Positions 21,213-33,646 of a stretch of 64,000 nt of DNA are shown here, in pieces. The position numbers and the translations under genes were made by a program. Position 1 is the first letter of the stretch. Each line of letters starts with the position of its first letter. Source of the stretch: Rhypophila decipiens (Eukaryota; Ascomycota; Sordariomycetes; Sordariales; Naviculisporaceae); NCBI GenBank assembly GCA_033297075.1, contig MU858172.1, forward strand, positions 1-64,000, read 5' to 3'. The notes beneath the pieces are model-generated. The model was not told the origin of the DNA. It searched no databases and saw only the letters and a program-made list of their open reading frames with translations.

Positions 21213-23088
21213 ATGGCGGCCGAGTACGACTTTATCATCGTCGGCAGTATGTCTCCTATCAGGGTGCCCCAACAGACAGAGATACTAACACCTTGCAGGT
21301 GGGCCGGCAGGTGGTACCTTGGCTTACTTCCTCGCCCAATCTCCAAAGAAGCCCAATATTCTCATCCTAGAAGCCGGCTCCGATAACAGCGACAACAACC
21401 TCCGCGTAGACGGAAAGCGCTGGTTGACTTTTATGAACAAGGACATGAACTACGGGTACAAGACCGCTCCCCAAACAGACGCCAATAACCGCGAAATTGA
21501 CTACTCCCGTGGCCGGGGCCTAGGCGGATCCAGCGCCGTCAACTTTGGCGTTTTCACCGTCGGAGCCAAAGACGACTACGACGAATGGTCCCGTCTGGTC
21601 GAAGACCCAGGCGAGTCGTTCTTCGGATGGGACCGCACCAAAGCCCGGCTCAAGAAACTCGAGACCTTTCACGGCAGAGCCCCTGTCACGCTCGAAAACG
21701 GCACCAAGTACGTCTCGCCCCGTCTGGAGGACCACGGCTCGAATGGGCCATTGCAAGTCGGCTTCCCGGCCGAATGGGAAGATACAGTGGCACCCTTTCT
21801 CGACCAGTCCGAGAATTTTGGCTTCCCGCTGAATCCAGACCACAACTCGGGCAATCCGCTGGGCATGTCGGCCCTAATCAGCTCGGCCCATAACGGCCGA
21901 CGGTCCACGGCGCGTGATCTTCTTCAAGCGATCGAGTCACTGCCCAACGTAACCATATTGACCTCCTCCCCCGTCCAACGCCTCGTCTTTGATCCTTCCG
22001 GCCTGAAGAAGAACCCAAAGGTCATCGGCGTCGAGTCCAACAGCACCAAATACCTCGCCACCAAGGAAGTCATCCTCTGCGCCGGGTCCCTCGACACCCC
22101 CAAGATCCTGATGCACTCTGGCATAGGCCCAGCAGACCAACTATCCCAATTCTCTATCCCGCTAGTCCACCCAAACGAAGCAATAGGCCAAAACCTCCGC
22201 GACCACGGATTCTGCCCGTTGGTCTACCTCCGCAAGACACCGCCCTTGTCCGACCGCGCAAGGTTTTATTCCTCCCCCACGGCACAAGAAGAAGCCCTCG
22301 CCCAGTGGAGCAAAGATGGGACCGGGCCTTGGGCCAAGTTTGCGTGTCAGACTGGGATTGGGTTCTTTAAACTACCTAAGCTGGTGTCTTCCCCTGAGTT
22401 TCTGGCACTGCCGGAGGATGAGAAGAGCTTTTTGAATCAACCGACTATCCCGCACTGGGAGATTTTCTCGCACTTTCCGATTCACTGGTTCATGCCCGAG
22501 GCTTTTCCTACGCTGACCGAGAATACCATGTCGGAGGCTGGGGAGGTTGATGCTTCGAGGTTTGATTATACCTGTCTGCTGGTATTTTTGTACAATGCAC
22601 AAGCAAGAGGGAGTGTGAGCCTGCAGTCCTCGGACCCGAACGTGCCGCTCGTGTTTGACCCCAAGTTTCTCTCGCACCCGTATGATCGGCGCGCGGCGGT
22701 TGAAGCTCTGAGGGAAGCGCTGAGATATACGAGGACGGAGCGGTTTATTGAGGAGCACAAGATTCAGGACGACGGGGGAGTTATTGCTGCGCCGCCGACT
22801 TGGGATAGTAAGGGGGAACCCGGGGAAGAGCCAAGTGACGAGGACTTGTTGGACTACTGGAGAAACACAATCAGTAGCAGCTGGCATATGAGCGGGACTG
22901 TCAAGATGGGAAGGGCTGGGGAGAAGGATGCGGTGGTGGATCGCAAATTCAAGTTGATGGGAGTTGAGGGATTGAGGGTGGCGGATATGAGTGTCGCGCC
23001 GGTGTTGTTGAGCGGGCATACGCAGGCGGGGGCTTATTTGACGGGTGTTGCTGCTGCTGAGCGTATTTTGGAGGACTATGGGATGTGA
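21213..23088 (+). CDS. GMC oxidoreductase (choline dehydrogenase-like), cytosolic
   Basis: Two exons, 21213-21246 and 21299-23088, across a 52-bp intron (GTATGT...CTAAC...CAG), encode about 607 aa. The join rebuilds the FAD-binding motif DFIIVGSGPAGGTLAYFLA. GMC signature 1 is seen as GRGLGGSSAVNFGVF, and signature 2 as GSLDTPKILMHSGIGP. The catalytic pair is present: His in SSWHMSGTVKMG and His in LLSGHTQAGAYLTG. No signal peptide is visible, so it probably acts inside the cell. Enzymes of this type oxidise alcohols with FAD; the substrate cannot be deduced. Length is typical (550-620 aa). Confidence 0.92.
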
Positions 23089-24015
23089 ACTGAAGTGACT
23101 TTTGGTCATGTACGTCATTTGATTGAGGGAATTGCTTCTCTAGCTGCGAGGTTCTGTCGAGGCTGAGAAATAGGATGTAAAGTTTGTGTGGCGCCGCCAC
23201 TGATGCCAGAAAGAGAGGAAACACAAACAAGACTCTTAATACACCGACGTGCTGTGCCTTATTGCCTTCGCTCACATGTACTAAAGGAGGCCAGCGAGCA
23301 CAGCCGATCATCGTTGGGGGCTCGTCGCATTCAAGTACCTACCATCCTTTAAGACTACAGATGATATGGATAAGCTTGTTCGAAATTCTCAGGATTGTTT
23401 TGCCGGCAAGGCTTGGAAACCTTTGTTCATGGCTGTATCTATTACAAGGCCTGGCATTGATTCCATGGGTTAAGATGAGCATATAGATGGGCTGTCACGG
23501 CTGAGAAACTGCAGAGGTCATATGAGGCTCCATGATATTAGGGTTTGTGGAACGGTGCTTGATTTTGAAAAAAAGAAAAAGTCTATATACAAACAAACGT
23601 AACACAAAAAGATTTGCAAGTATGTACAAAGTTTGAAGAAAAGGGATGTGAATGAGTGACGAGAAAGGAACAAGGAAAAGGTCATGGAAGTGAGACAATC
23701 TAGAAACAAACCCTCCTCAGGCAAGGATAATATCTACAAGAGTAAGAGGAGGAAGGGGGAAAATGTTTGTATACAGAAATAGGAAATGGTCATAAATATC
23801 CAAGAAACGGAGCATGAATGGCTGAGGTTGTCATGAATGTGCAGGGTCGTATGGACGATGAACCTGGTATTGAGACATGGGGAGGACTTGAAAGGAAAAT
23901 CATGCGGGTATCATAGCCTCTCTTGTTTGTGCATGGTTGATGGGTAAGTAGGCATCATCATTCATACAATTGTTGTTGTTCTGTCCTTCATGGCGACCTC
24001 AGAGTCTGGAGGAAT
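23089..24015. other. Convergent 3' region
   Basis: About 0.9 kb between two genes pointing toward each other; AT-rich 3' flanking sequence, no gene seen. Confidence 0.6.
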
Positions 24016-24828
24016 CTAGGCCCTGAAAGGCGAGGCGATCTTGAGCTCCTCGTTGGGAATGTTGACTCCCTCCTTCTCGGTGTACTTCTCCTCATACTGG
24101 GGAGGAATGTTGAGCGCGTGGTTGCGAACAATACCCTCGCCAGCGGTGCCAGTAGGGGCGGCAGCACCAGGGGCAGTCGAGTTACCGCCGGGATAGAAAG
24201 GAACAGTTCCGTTGACACCGCCGGGGTAGCGAGCACCCATAGTTCCGACATCGCGCCTGTTGTTGAAGTGGGGGCTAGGCTGGCACAGATCCAGCCAGAT
24301 AGGGCCCGTGTTGAGAGGGCACCACTTCGTGTTGGGGTCGTCGGGGTGCTGGTACGAGTCGAGGCAGACCTGGCCGGCAGGGCAACGGATCTTGACGCAG
24401 GTGCCCTGGCCCTCGCCGGCGCCCGTGGGGCTGATCTTGACGTTGGCGTTGCGGAAGGGGGTGCCGACCAGGCCGCTGCCGCGACCGTCGAGGTCGCTCA
24501 GGTCCCACCACACGCCACCGTCAACGTTGTACTCGAACTGGAGAACTCCCGAGCGGAAGCTCCGGTCGCCGCGGGAGATCTTGACCGACGATCCGCAGCC
24601 GCCCTCGATCATCCCGATGGTGTGGATCTGGCCCTGGTTCACTTGCCAAGGAGCACCGCCTTCCCAGTCGCAGGCGCCATCAGCACGGTTGCACTTGCCG
24701 CAGTGGGATTGGAAGATGTAGACCGACTCGGAGCACCAGTTGTTGATCTTGAGCTCACCGGCCGAGACGGCGGCCGGGAGAACGGCAGCCACGAGGGCGG
24801 TGACGAGTTGGAGAGTGCTGGGGGCCAT
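24016..24828 (-). CDS. Secreted thaumatin-like protein (BYS1-type)
   Basis: Single-exon minus-strand gene of 270 aa. The frame is open farther upstream, but the ATG at 24828 gives a clear signal peptide (MAPSTLQLVTALVAAVLPAA, cleavage near VSAG). The mature N-terminus GELKINNWCSESVYIFQSHC and regularly spaced Cys (GKCNRADGACDW, EGGCGSSV, GTCVKIRCPAGQVCLDSY, WCPLNTG) fit a thaumatin-like/BYS1 fold. A Gly/Pro/Thr-rich linker (PGGNSTAPGAAAPTGTAGEG) precedes an acidic C-terminus. Proteins of this type are secreted or wall-associated, and their role is unclear. A 253-aa frame on the opposite strand is an antisense shadow. Family assignment is by Cys pattern and N-terminal motif. Confidence 0.8.
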   Translation of the reverse strand: MAPSTLQLVTALVAAVLPAAVSAGELKINNWCSESVYIFQSHCGKCNRADGACDWEGGAPWQVNQGQIHTIGMIEGGCGSSVKISRGDRSFRSGVLQFEYNVDGGVWWDLSDLDGRGSGLVGTPFRNANVKISPTGAGEGQGTCVKIRCPAGQVCLDSYQHPDDPNTKWCPLNTGPIWLDLCQPSPHFNNRRDVGTMGARYPGGVNGTVPFYPGGNSTAPGAAAPTGTAGEGIVRNHALNIPPQYEEKYTEKEGVNIPNEELKIASPFRA

Positions 24829-27229
24829 TTTGGAAAAGTGAGATATTCTGAAGTAAATCTGCCGAAAGGACTGTGGTGAAGCAAATGTTATATGTACAAG
24901 AAGGTTGAAATGAATGTTCAAAGAGTGACTGAAGGAGATGATGCCGATGATGAGGAGAATGAAGGGGGTAAGTATTGAGAAGACGGCGAGATATTATATA
25001 CACAATCCATGTACTGGCAATTCTGTCTCAGGGAGTATGAGAATTATCCCATATTCCATCCTTGCAGCAATCTCGATTTGGCCTGTGCAGCACAATCGAA
25101 TCGAGGAATGTGGGCATACGTTCTGTGACGTGCACATTGATCCTCTTCTGGGGTCTCCTATGTTACGTTTTGGAGCCTGTTGGTGGTGGCCGAAAAGGAA
25201 AGATAGCACCGAGAAGGATGAAGGTTTGCCTGTGTGACCATCACCAACAGCGCAATCCAAATCCAAGGTAACTTCTAAGCTTTCCGGGAAGGAACGATAA
25301 ATCCGGCGGGCTGAAGGAAAGAACATTTGGAGGCTTGGCAGAATGAACGGTAACATGTTCCCATGACGAGCAGCAGCCACGGTTATGGACAGAGAGGATT
25401 TGAGCCACGTACTCGGTAGTCCCTATCGAATAATTCCATGGATGGAGAACGATGAATGGGTAGTATAAAGCTGGTATGAGGCTGTTGGGAGTTATTCAGC
25501 GTGCAAACATGTAACCAATGGAATACCAGGTAATAGAATTCAGTGCAAGTATCAGTATCACAGAATACACGTGGGAATAACACTAGCAGGAATTAGAGCT
25601 ACCCACATCAAGATTGATGATGGAACGTAATATGGGTAGGGGCACAGCTACAAGTGTGGTGTTCTCTCCTGCAGGGAAGTGAGGCGTGGGGGACCAAGTA
25701 GGACCAAGCCTTCATCTGTCGCCAGAAATGGCATTGGAAAACTGCTTTCGTGGCCAAGGTAAAGAGACCAGTCCGGTGTGCTTACCAAAGCTGGATTTTC
25801 AAAGCCGAGGAACCTACACGTTTCTGTGGCGCAGTCTCTAGCATTCAGCAGTTGTTCCCGCTGAACTTCGCTTCGTCAGTCCACATCGATACCAACGACA
25901 TCAGAGACCTTGAGGGAAATTGTCGCCGCATATGTCAACCAGGATACGGATAGTGGGAGACTGTGCGCAAAAGAATCCTTCGAGAGATGGGATGGTAGGT
26001 TGAAGTTGACACGACGATCCAACCCATGCAGAGAAGGGAAATGTTACATGTACCTGCATCGATAATTATCGTCGAATCTGGTATGCCAGGGCTGATTGAT
26101 AGCAGGGGCTTTGGTCCGTAAGGGTCAAGGAAACGACATGGACAAACTTCTTTTATGATTATATGAGACCTTGAAAGGCTCTTCGCCTGCGTGCCTGGGT
26201 TGTCATATCCTACGCATCGTCTTGTGGTCTCCCACAATGTTGATGATCTTCGAGAAGTCGCTTCCAGTGCCCCAAAGCAAATCGGGATTGAATGGTGACG
26301 AATCGGCGCTAGCGAGTTGGTCTCCCGTTAAAGTGTGCCTTGGAAGCTTGGATGGTTGCACCGTTGCTGAGGAAGAAGTAAAATGAAGTTGCAAGTGCCC
26401 GACGGCCCTTTTCTGGGCTGGATTCAAGGACAACGGGCGAAGCAATACCAACGAGCTGGGAAGCTCATCCCGGCAATCCCATTGGCCAGGATGGTGTCAA
26501 CGACCGAATGTAGGAGCTGTGGGATTTCACCCCCTGCCAACTGGATCCAAGTAATTAAAAGGAGTTAAAGCGTTTTAAAAGAATCGTAGCTGAGTAGCAA
26601 AAATAAGCCACGTCAAATCGACAGCCAACTGAGCAGAACAGGAAGATTTATTTCGAAAACGTTGGGCAATCAAGGGCTTTGTCGTCCAAAGTCCGGTCAT
26701 GTTGACAACGAGACATGCCCGCCAATGAGATCATCTCAGTGGGGAAGACCCCTATTTTCCAGGGAGGGGACCTGGGCTGCTGAGGTAACAATCAGCCTGG
26801 AGCCCCATTCTCCACTAACCCCGGGATTCCATGGAAACATGTCACGCCCCGGACCGATGATGTCGTGGCATCATAAGCTATCACAGCCATTGGCATCATG
26901 TTGCCATGTCCGCAAACAGGACGGGAGTGATGCAGAAAATCGGAATTGAAAGCATCAAAATTCAAAACCCATGACCAGAAGCCGCGACTTCCCCGCTACG
27001 GCTAACCAACCCCACATGACAAGAGGCTTGGGGTCACCAAGAGCCGAGCGTTCCAGCCGTTCTGCCGAGTCCGCGTCGTCAACAGCTTGTCACGGGTAAT
27101 GTCGGGCCAGAAGATGTCACCCTCACACCACCAGGACAAAAGCTCGGTTGAGAATGTTGACACGTCTTCCGCGATTCCCGTTCTCGAATTGATGCCAATT
27201 GCGCACGAAAGCCATATTCTCCCGCAAAC
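24829..27229. other. Gene-poor 2.4-kb region
   Basis: Holds the upstream region of the thaumatin-like gene (a TATATAAT-like minus-strand sequence near 25000) and of the next plus-strand gene. Many short frames exist, none with domain content. No repeat or RNA gene recognised. Confidence 0.55.
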
Positions 27230-27986
27230 ATGGGCATCATCAAAAAGACATTCTACACGGGCTTCCTGACAGGGGCCAGCGTCCTCGGCTACCTCGGCGC
27301 AACGACGACAGTCGACAGCCCCCTGCGCAGGGACGACCCGCTCTTTACCTCCAAGAGCTTTGTTAAACACAATGTCTACCAAAACGCTTCGACACAAGAT
27401 ATTTGCACCAAGCGGATTCCCCTCAACAAGATAAAGCCGGAGCTGCTGCAAAAGGAAGGCGCCTTGGCCTTGGAGTTGTGTCGCGGAGTCTGGGGTGGTC
27501 TGGGTGCGTTGATTGTCTCGCCATCAGCTGACGGCATCTGAACGCCCAACTTTGGACCAAGCTGACCGGTGCGCAATTCTGACAGGATACCGGTTCCAAC
27601 GCTCCTATCTCGCCCGTAAATACCAAGGCCCTGCGACGGCAGGCCAGCTCTGGACCGTCGATCAATTGTCTCAATCGGAATACGAGCCGGGTACGCAGTT
27701 GACGGACCATTTCGAGGTGGTCGAGAAGACGCCGACCGAGATTGTGGTCCGGTGCGGCGATACGCCGAGGAACCAAGGGAACCGCGCATCGGACGGGTTG
27801 TTTGTCATAAGCGCGACTATCGACGAGAAGCACGGCGAGGCGGTGCTGGGAGTAAAGAGCTGCTTCTTCAACAGCGAGAAAAAGGTCGAGGGCATTCAGG
27901 GTCCCATGCCAGGATTTATCGAAGAGCTGCATCGGTGGTACTCTCGGGTGTTGTTGACAAGTGCAGCTTGGAGGGTCACTCGGTGA
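27230..27986 (+). CDS. Conserved fungal protein of unknown function
   Basis: Two exons, 27230-27503 and 27586-27986, with an 82-bp intron (donor GTGCGT, branch GCTGACC, acceptor CAG), encode about 224 aa. The start MGIIKKTFYTGFLTGASVLG carries a short hydrophobic stretch that could be a signal anchor or an organelle-targeting sequence. The second exon has a coherent domain: GYRFQRSYLARKYQG, TDHFEVVEKTPTEIVVRCGD, GLFVISATIDEKHGEAVLGV, KSCFFNSEKKVEG and PGFIEELHRWYSRVLL. I believe this is a conserved Pezizomycotina family but cannot name it. No catalytic motif seen. Confidence 0.75.
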
Positions 27987-28969
27987 CGGGGAATCCCGTC
28001 TTGGTGACAGCAACGTCGTGTATCGCTACTCAGTCCTATCCCAAGAACTATTAGGTAAATGCCGCTCCACTGGAACAGGCTGCTTCAAGATCCTGCATTG
28101 GTTTCGAACCTCGGAAGGTCGTGTTGGTGAGCATTCTCGAGATGTGGTGAACGATGATCAAGGGCAAGGAGAGATGACGGCCCGGTCCATTCTAGACCGA
28201 GAACAGAAGGGAAAAGTCAATTTCGATGTCGTAATGCAAAGTTCTCGAGCGGGTGGAAGGAAGCAATCAGCACTGGCTGCTTCCTCAAGTTTCAACACTT
28301 GATATGCCGGATAAGGGACTCCTGATAAGCTAGCCGTTATCGTCCCCAATCGCCCCACTGGACCGTCCCCGTGAACCGCCGATACGCAGTCGGGGCGGGG
28401 CACCTGACGGCATCAGCAGCAATGTACCGATCCGTGCAGACAGCGGAAGCGGGGTTTCCTGGAGAATGAGGAATGGCACAAGCCGGCGTCCTCCTTTGTC
28501 AGTAGTTCCGACAGGACCAGGAAGTGAGTCTCACAAATACCTTCTTGGCAGCCCCACACGCAGCCATATTTGGCATATCTTTGCGGCCTCGAGTCAAGTC
28601 TGGATCCTTTCCCGACCCAGACCTTGCATATCTAGTGACCCTCCCTTATTACGTCGTCGAGCTTCTAGCGTTTCCCCACGCTGGGATATGATACCGACAA
28701 GTGCTCGCAACCGCGCCTATCTAATCCGTGTCGTTGGCGATAAGCAACTCACCACTCACCACTCACCACAGAGTGTCACGGAAGAGGGGTAGCAATGATC
28801 TACTGCTGTGCATCACCGAAGTCGTTGTTGGTCACTATGAGTTGTGATTTGTGTTAAATACGTCGTCGCCCCCTCGAGGGTCTGTTCTTGTGTCTGTGTT
28901 CTCCTCATATTTGTCTCCCTTTACTTGATACCCCTCAACATCTATCTTTTCCAAAATTCCACCTTCAAC
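27987..28969. other. Intergenic region
   Basis: About 1 kb between two plus-strand genes, ending in the pyrimidine-rich leader of the amine oxidase gene. A possible upstream in-frame extension of that gene (28844-28969) is hydrophobic but probably 5' UTR. No other gene seen. Confidence 0.55.
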
Positions 28970-31215
28970 ATGACTGCCAACGACACTGCTGTTGGCTCGG
29001 CTCAGGCATCGTCGACTCTTGTCGCCTCCGAGCCCGTCAAGACCACCCCGATCCCCGCACCTGCGGCACCATCACACCCGCTGGGGCCTGTCACTGCCGC
29101 CGAGATCACACAGAGCGCCCAGGTCCTCGAGGCATCATGGCCCACGGGCACCAAGCTCCATTACAAGGCCATCACTCTCCTCGAGCCTCCCAAGGCCGAG
29201 CTCGCCCCTTTTCTCGCCGCCGAGAGGGCAGGGGAGAAGCCGGCGCCCCTTGACCGGAAGTCGTTTGTGATCTACTATCTCAAGGGCACCGAGAACCTCC
29301 ATGAGGCCGTCATCAACTTGACCAAGGGCACAGTCGAGAGCAATGTCAAGGTCGGACCTTTCCTGCACCCCAATGCGGACAATGAGGAAATTGTCGCCGT
29401 GGAGAAGGCCGCGCTCGAGTACCCCGAGGTCCAGGCCGAGATTGCCAAGCTGAAGCTCCCCGAGGGAGCCGTGGTCGTAGCAGACCCCTGGATCTACGGT
29501 AAGAAGGCCCCTCGTCGTCTCTAGAACAACAGAAGCTAATTCCCAATTCAGGAGCCGATGGCCTCAAGGATGGCAAGTTCTACGACGACGTCCGTCTGAT
29601 GCAGTGCTACCTCTACATGCGTGACCCCGAGAACCCTTCGGAGCCAGACAGCTGCCACTACTCGTTCCCATTGCCCATCTCGCCAGTCATCAACCCCCAG
29701 ACCATGGAGCTGGTCCGCGTCGACCTCCTTCCCACCGGCCACGACGAGACGATCAAGCCGCTGGAGCCGTGGAAGCCGGTCAAGGCCAACGAGTACATCC
29801 CCGAAGCCCAGACCCTGCGCACCGACCTGAAGCCCCTCCGCGTGCTCCAACCCGAAGGCGCCTCCTTCGTTGTGGAGGACTTTTCCGAGCTGGGCAAGAC
29901 CATCCGATGGCAAAAGTGGGACTTCAAGGTCGGCTTCAACTACCGCGAGGGCATGGTCCTCTACGACGTGCACTACGACAACAAGCCTCTCTTCTACCGC
30001 ATTTCCCTCTCCGACATGGCCATCCCGTACGCCGACCCGCGCACGCCTTACCACCGCAAGTGCGCCTTTGACCTGGGCGACTGCGGCGCCGGCGTCATGG
30101 CCAACAACCTCCAGCTGGGATGTGACTGCCTCGGCTCCATCTACTACATCAGCGGAGTCCTGGCCGACAGCACAGGCACACCAGTCGACATGCCCAACGT
30201 CATCTGCGTGCACGAGCAAGACGCAGGCATCTCGTGGAAGCACACCAACTACCGCACCGGCCGGGCCGTAGTTGCCCGTAACCGTGAGCTTGTGTTGCAA
30301 ACGATCCTCACAGTCGCCAACTACGAGTACATCCTCGCCTTCAACTTCAACATCGCCGGCGACCTCACATACGAAGCCCGCGCCACAGGAATCCTCTCCA
30401 CCTCCCCCGTGGACCTTTCTTTGTCCCAAGAACCCCACCCCTACGGCACAATCGTCCACCCAGGCGTCCTCGCCTCTTACCACCAACATTTCTTTTCTCT
30501 CAGAATCGACCCCATGGTCGGAGGCCACGGAAACACCATCGCCTACGACGAAGCTCACCCCCTCCCGCGCGACCCCAAGATCAACCCCCACGGAACAGGT
30601 TATACAGTCCAAAAGACCGAGATCAAGACCACGGGCGGATTCGACCTCGACTTTTCCAAGGGCAGAATCTTTAAAATCCTCAACCCCTCCGTCAGGAACA
30701 AGGTCAACGGTCTACCAGTAGGCTACAAAGTCATGGCTCCCCCCGTGCAGCCCATCTTGGCCGACAAAGACTCGTATCACTACAAACGCGCCGAATTCGC
30801 AGATCGCAACTTTTACGTGACCAAATATGCCGACTACGAGCTGTTCTCGGGAGGCAAGTACACGAACCAGTCCCGCGGAGGGACCGGTGTGCGTGCTTGG
30901 GCAAATCGGCAGGAGTCGCTGGAGGAGGGCGACGCGGTCTTGTGGGTCAATTTCGGGCTGCAGCATATCCCCAGGGTAGAGGATTATCCCGTCATGCCGG
31001 CCGAGATGTTGAGGGTCATGTTGAGGCCTGTTAATTTCTTTGACAAGAATCCTGCACTGGATCTGCCCCCGTCTAGTCAGGAGTTTAATTGCTCTGTTGG
31101 GCTTAACAAGCCTGCTCCTGCTGAGGGGACCTCTGTCGTGCCGATGGTGGAGGCGGAGCAAAAGGTTGTTGAGGGGGAACAAAAGGAGAAGAAGGGGTGC
31201 TGTGGGTCTTGCTAG
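28970..31215 (+). CDS. Copper amine oxidase (topaquinone-dependent)
   Basis: Two exons, 28970-29498 and 29552-31215, with a 53-bp intron (GTAAGA...CAG), encode about 730 aa. The enzyme oxidatively deaminates primary amines to aldehyde, H2O2 and ammonia. The cofactor precursor Tyr is Y434 in VANYEY (consensus NY[DE]). The catalytic base is probably D350 in CAFDLGDCGAG. Copper ligands are H487 and H489 in YHQHFF and H648 in LQHIPRVEDYP. N2/N3-type domains precede the catalytic core (HPLGPVTAAEI at residues about 40-50). Length fits fungal peroxisomal or cytosolic amine oxidases. Unusually, the protein ends in a Lys/Glu-rich tail and GCCGSC rather than a peroxisomal SRL/SKL signal. The MFS transporter gene downstream converges on it. 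Confidence 0.95.
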
Positions 31216-31533
31216 TTGGTTCATTACATGTATTGGTTGAGTTGGGATCTTGATATTCTTGTGTTCTTGTGTTTAGCATTCAATGTTTTTTTATTGTGTT
31301 TCCTGGCAGTAACTGGTTGGTTGGTTTGCTTCATGAATAAAGACAGCAGCATATCAGGTCTGAAAGACAGGTAGCGTTAACCGAGTCTCGTAATTAAAGC
31401 ACATGAAATTGTTCTACCTTGTTCTGCCTTGTTCCGTCTGGTTGTGACATGTTTCTGATGCTTCACGTCATGCTAGACGGTTCGACAAATTGTTGTTGAT
31501 GGATCATGATACAGTCACCCTAAGAAGGATAAA
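31216..31533. other. Convergent 3' region
   Basis: 318 bp shared 3' flank of the amine oxidase and MFS genes; no additional gene. Confidence 0.7.
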
Positions 31534-33646
31534 TTACACCCGTACCCGCCTAAAAATAAAAACAACAGCCGCATAACATGCCGCACTGACGAAATACGGC
31601 AGTCCAAGTCCGATGCCACCCACTCCGAGACCATAAACCCACAAGCTGGCCATCAGAGGTGCGCCGACTAACATGCCGCTTTGCTTGACTAGCATGACGA
31701 TGGAGAATATTTGGGCTGTGCTTGCTCCGTTTCTTGGAGGCTCCTCCTCTCCGTCTTGGTCATCAACTGGGGATGGGGCACTGGAACTATCCTCCCGGCC
31801 AGGAGGGGTTCGACCTCGGCCGCCGCCGCGCGACTGTGGTGGCATTGAAGGGGGCAACATACATTCCGCCTTGAGAAGACTGTAGGTAAACATGGGCAAT
31901 GCAATTCCCAGTGCATACAACAGCAACGACGGGACAAGAAAATAAATCGTTGCCGAGGAACCAATGGCTATTGCTCCCAGGACTGAGAAGACAAGACAGA
32001 CATGTGCATGTGTGATGGTTCTCTGGACATTTTCTTTCTTGTCATCTTCAAGTTCTTCACTTTGGCCATCGAAGAGTTGGATTTCCGTGTCCATGGTCGT
32101 CGCTGTCTCGGTTTGTCGTCGTCGAGCTCGAGGTCCCCCCTCCCGCCAGCGAAGCAGAGCAGGGATGAGAAAATAAAGCAGAAAGAAGTTAAACACTGCT
32201 TTACCCGAGAGGAGGTAGCCTACTGATGTGAATTTCCAGTTGTACCGTTTGGAGATGTACTGGGTTAGAAGTTTTGTGTCGGAGGAGGCGAGGGACGTGA
32301 GGAAAAAACCGCCAAGGAGCAAGGTAAAGTTTAGGGGGTAGCTTGTTACTATCTCGGCGAGGGCGAAGAGTCGTAGCCGTATTGCATGTATGAGCTCGGG
32401 GATATCCAATGGAAATGACGAGGAATGCTTGGTCTTGGAAAGCGTCTGGGATGATGATGATGAAGCAGACAAGAGCGGTGATCCTTCTTCGAGATGCAGC
32501 TCGTTGCTTTGTCGTTGTTTGGAGACGGTGGGAATTCTGGTCCCGGGGCTGTTCAGGTTAAGACGGGCAACAGTGGGCATGGCGAGCACAAGGAGGAGAA
32601 TACTGAGCCAGAGCGGTAGCCAGAGGAGGACGCTCATGCTGGCTGATGCTAGCGCCGGGCCGAGTTGGTATGCGAATATGGAGGAGATGGCGTTCATCTG
32701 GCCAAAGTAAGTTGCTCTGTGGGAAATTAGCATACAGTCTCTGCTTCGAGTCCCAGGTGAAAAGAGGACGCACCTCAGAACAACATCATCCGTCGAACTC
32801 GAGACGAGCGAATACACAATCGAGTTGAAGACACAGTCGCCCCCGAGCACCGAGAACAGAGGGGCCACGGCAATGATATTGACCGGTAAGATGCCGTCAA
32901 AGTATCCCACAGCAAACGTCCAGCCAAGCAAGATAATCCTTGGCACGAGGTTGAGTAACAACACCACCCCGTGACCGTATCGATCGGCTACGGCGATGAG
33001 AGGGATTGTCATGAAAAAGTCTACTCATTGAAACAGTTTAGCATCTGTCTTGAACAATAGAAAAGAGAAAAAGGTACGTACCCCCAGCAACCCACCCCGC
33101 CTCCATGAACCCCTGAATCCGCCCAAGACCCCGTTGGACCTCGTCAACTTTGCACTTTTCCTCGGGGATCTCTTGATACGCATCATTTCCATAGCTATTT
33201 GTCTTGTCATTGTCATCCCGCACCGTCAACACAGTAGTTCCCATAAAAGAAGCGCCGTCATGGACAACATTGCGATAGTACTCGGCGCATAACCGTCGCT
33301 CAATCACCCTGTTGAGAGGTAACTGATACAAACTCCAAGCCAGACTCACGAGCGCCACCAAGAGAAACAAAATCCGGATGTTGACATTTCCGGCTGTGGC
33401 TGGGGCGCAACTTGAAGAAGAACTCCGGGATCGACCGTGCCACGGCCGAGACTGAGAGTGGGGTCCGGGTGAGGACGACAAAGATGATGATGAGCAATGG
33501 AGGCGGCGGCCAGTGCTTACGTTACGCCCGGCCCGCCGCAGTGGTGCAGAATCGCTGTGGCGGGCGTCATCCTCATAATCGTGGGTTATGGTTATTGAGT
33601 GATCATTCATCATTGTGGGACGAATATCCTCACCATGTCCTGCCAT
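31534..33646 (-). CDS. MFS transporter with long cytosolic N-terminus and loops
   Basis: Three minus-strand exons, 33646-33082, 33020-32774 and 32716-31534, with introns of about 61 bp (GTACGT...TAG) and 57 bp (GTGCGT...CAG), give about 664 aa. The second intron is a multiple of three and open, so retention would add 19 residues in frame. The frame upstream of 33646 lacks an ATG. The first 90 residues are Ser/Arg-rich and cytosolic. Transmembrane helices follow from NIRILFLLVALVSLAWSLYQ onward, with an MFS-like EAGWVAG...IPLIAVADRYG (motif A-like) after helix 2. A long Ser-rich loop separates the halves, and a second Gly/Pro/Glu-rich loop lies near the end. About 12 helices can be counted. 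The substrate is unknown; linkage to amine oxidase suggests but does not prove a metabolic link. Confidence 0.85.

Noticed and set aside
24118..24879. 253-codon plus-strand frame
   Set aside because: Fully antisense to the thaumatin-like gene, which has a signal peptide and Cys pattern; the antisense translation is Ala/Val/Asp-rich with no domain.
29548..30612. 354-codon minus-strand frame
   Set aside because: Antisense shadow of the copper amine oxidase; a product of GC-rich third positions.
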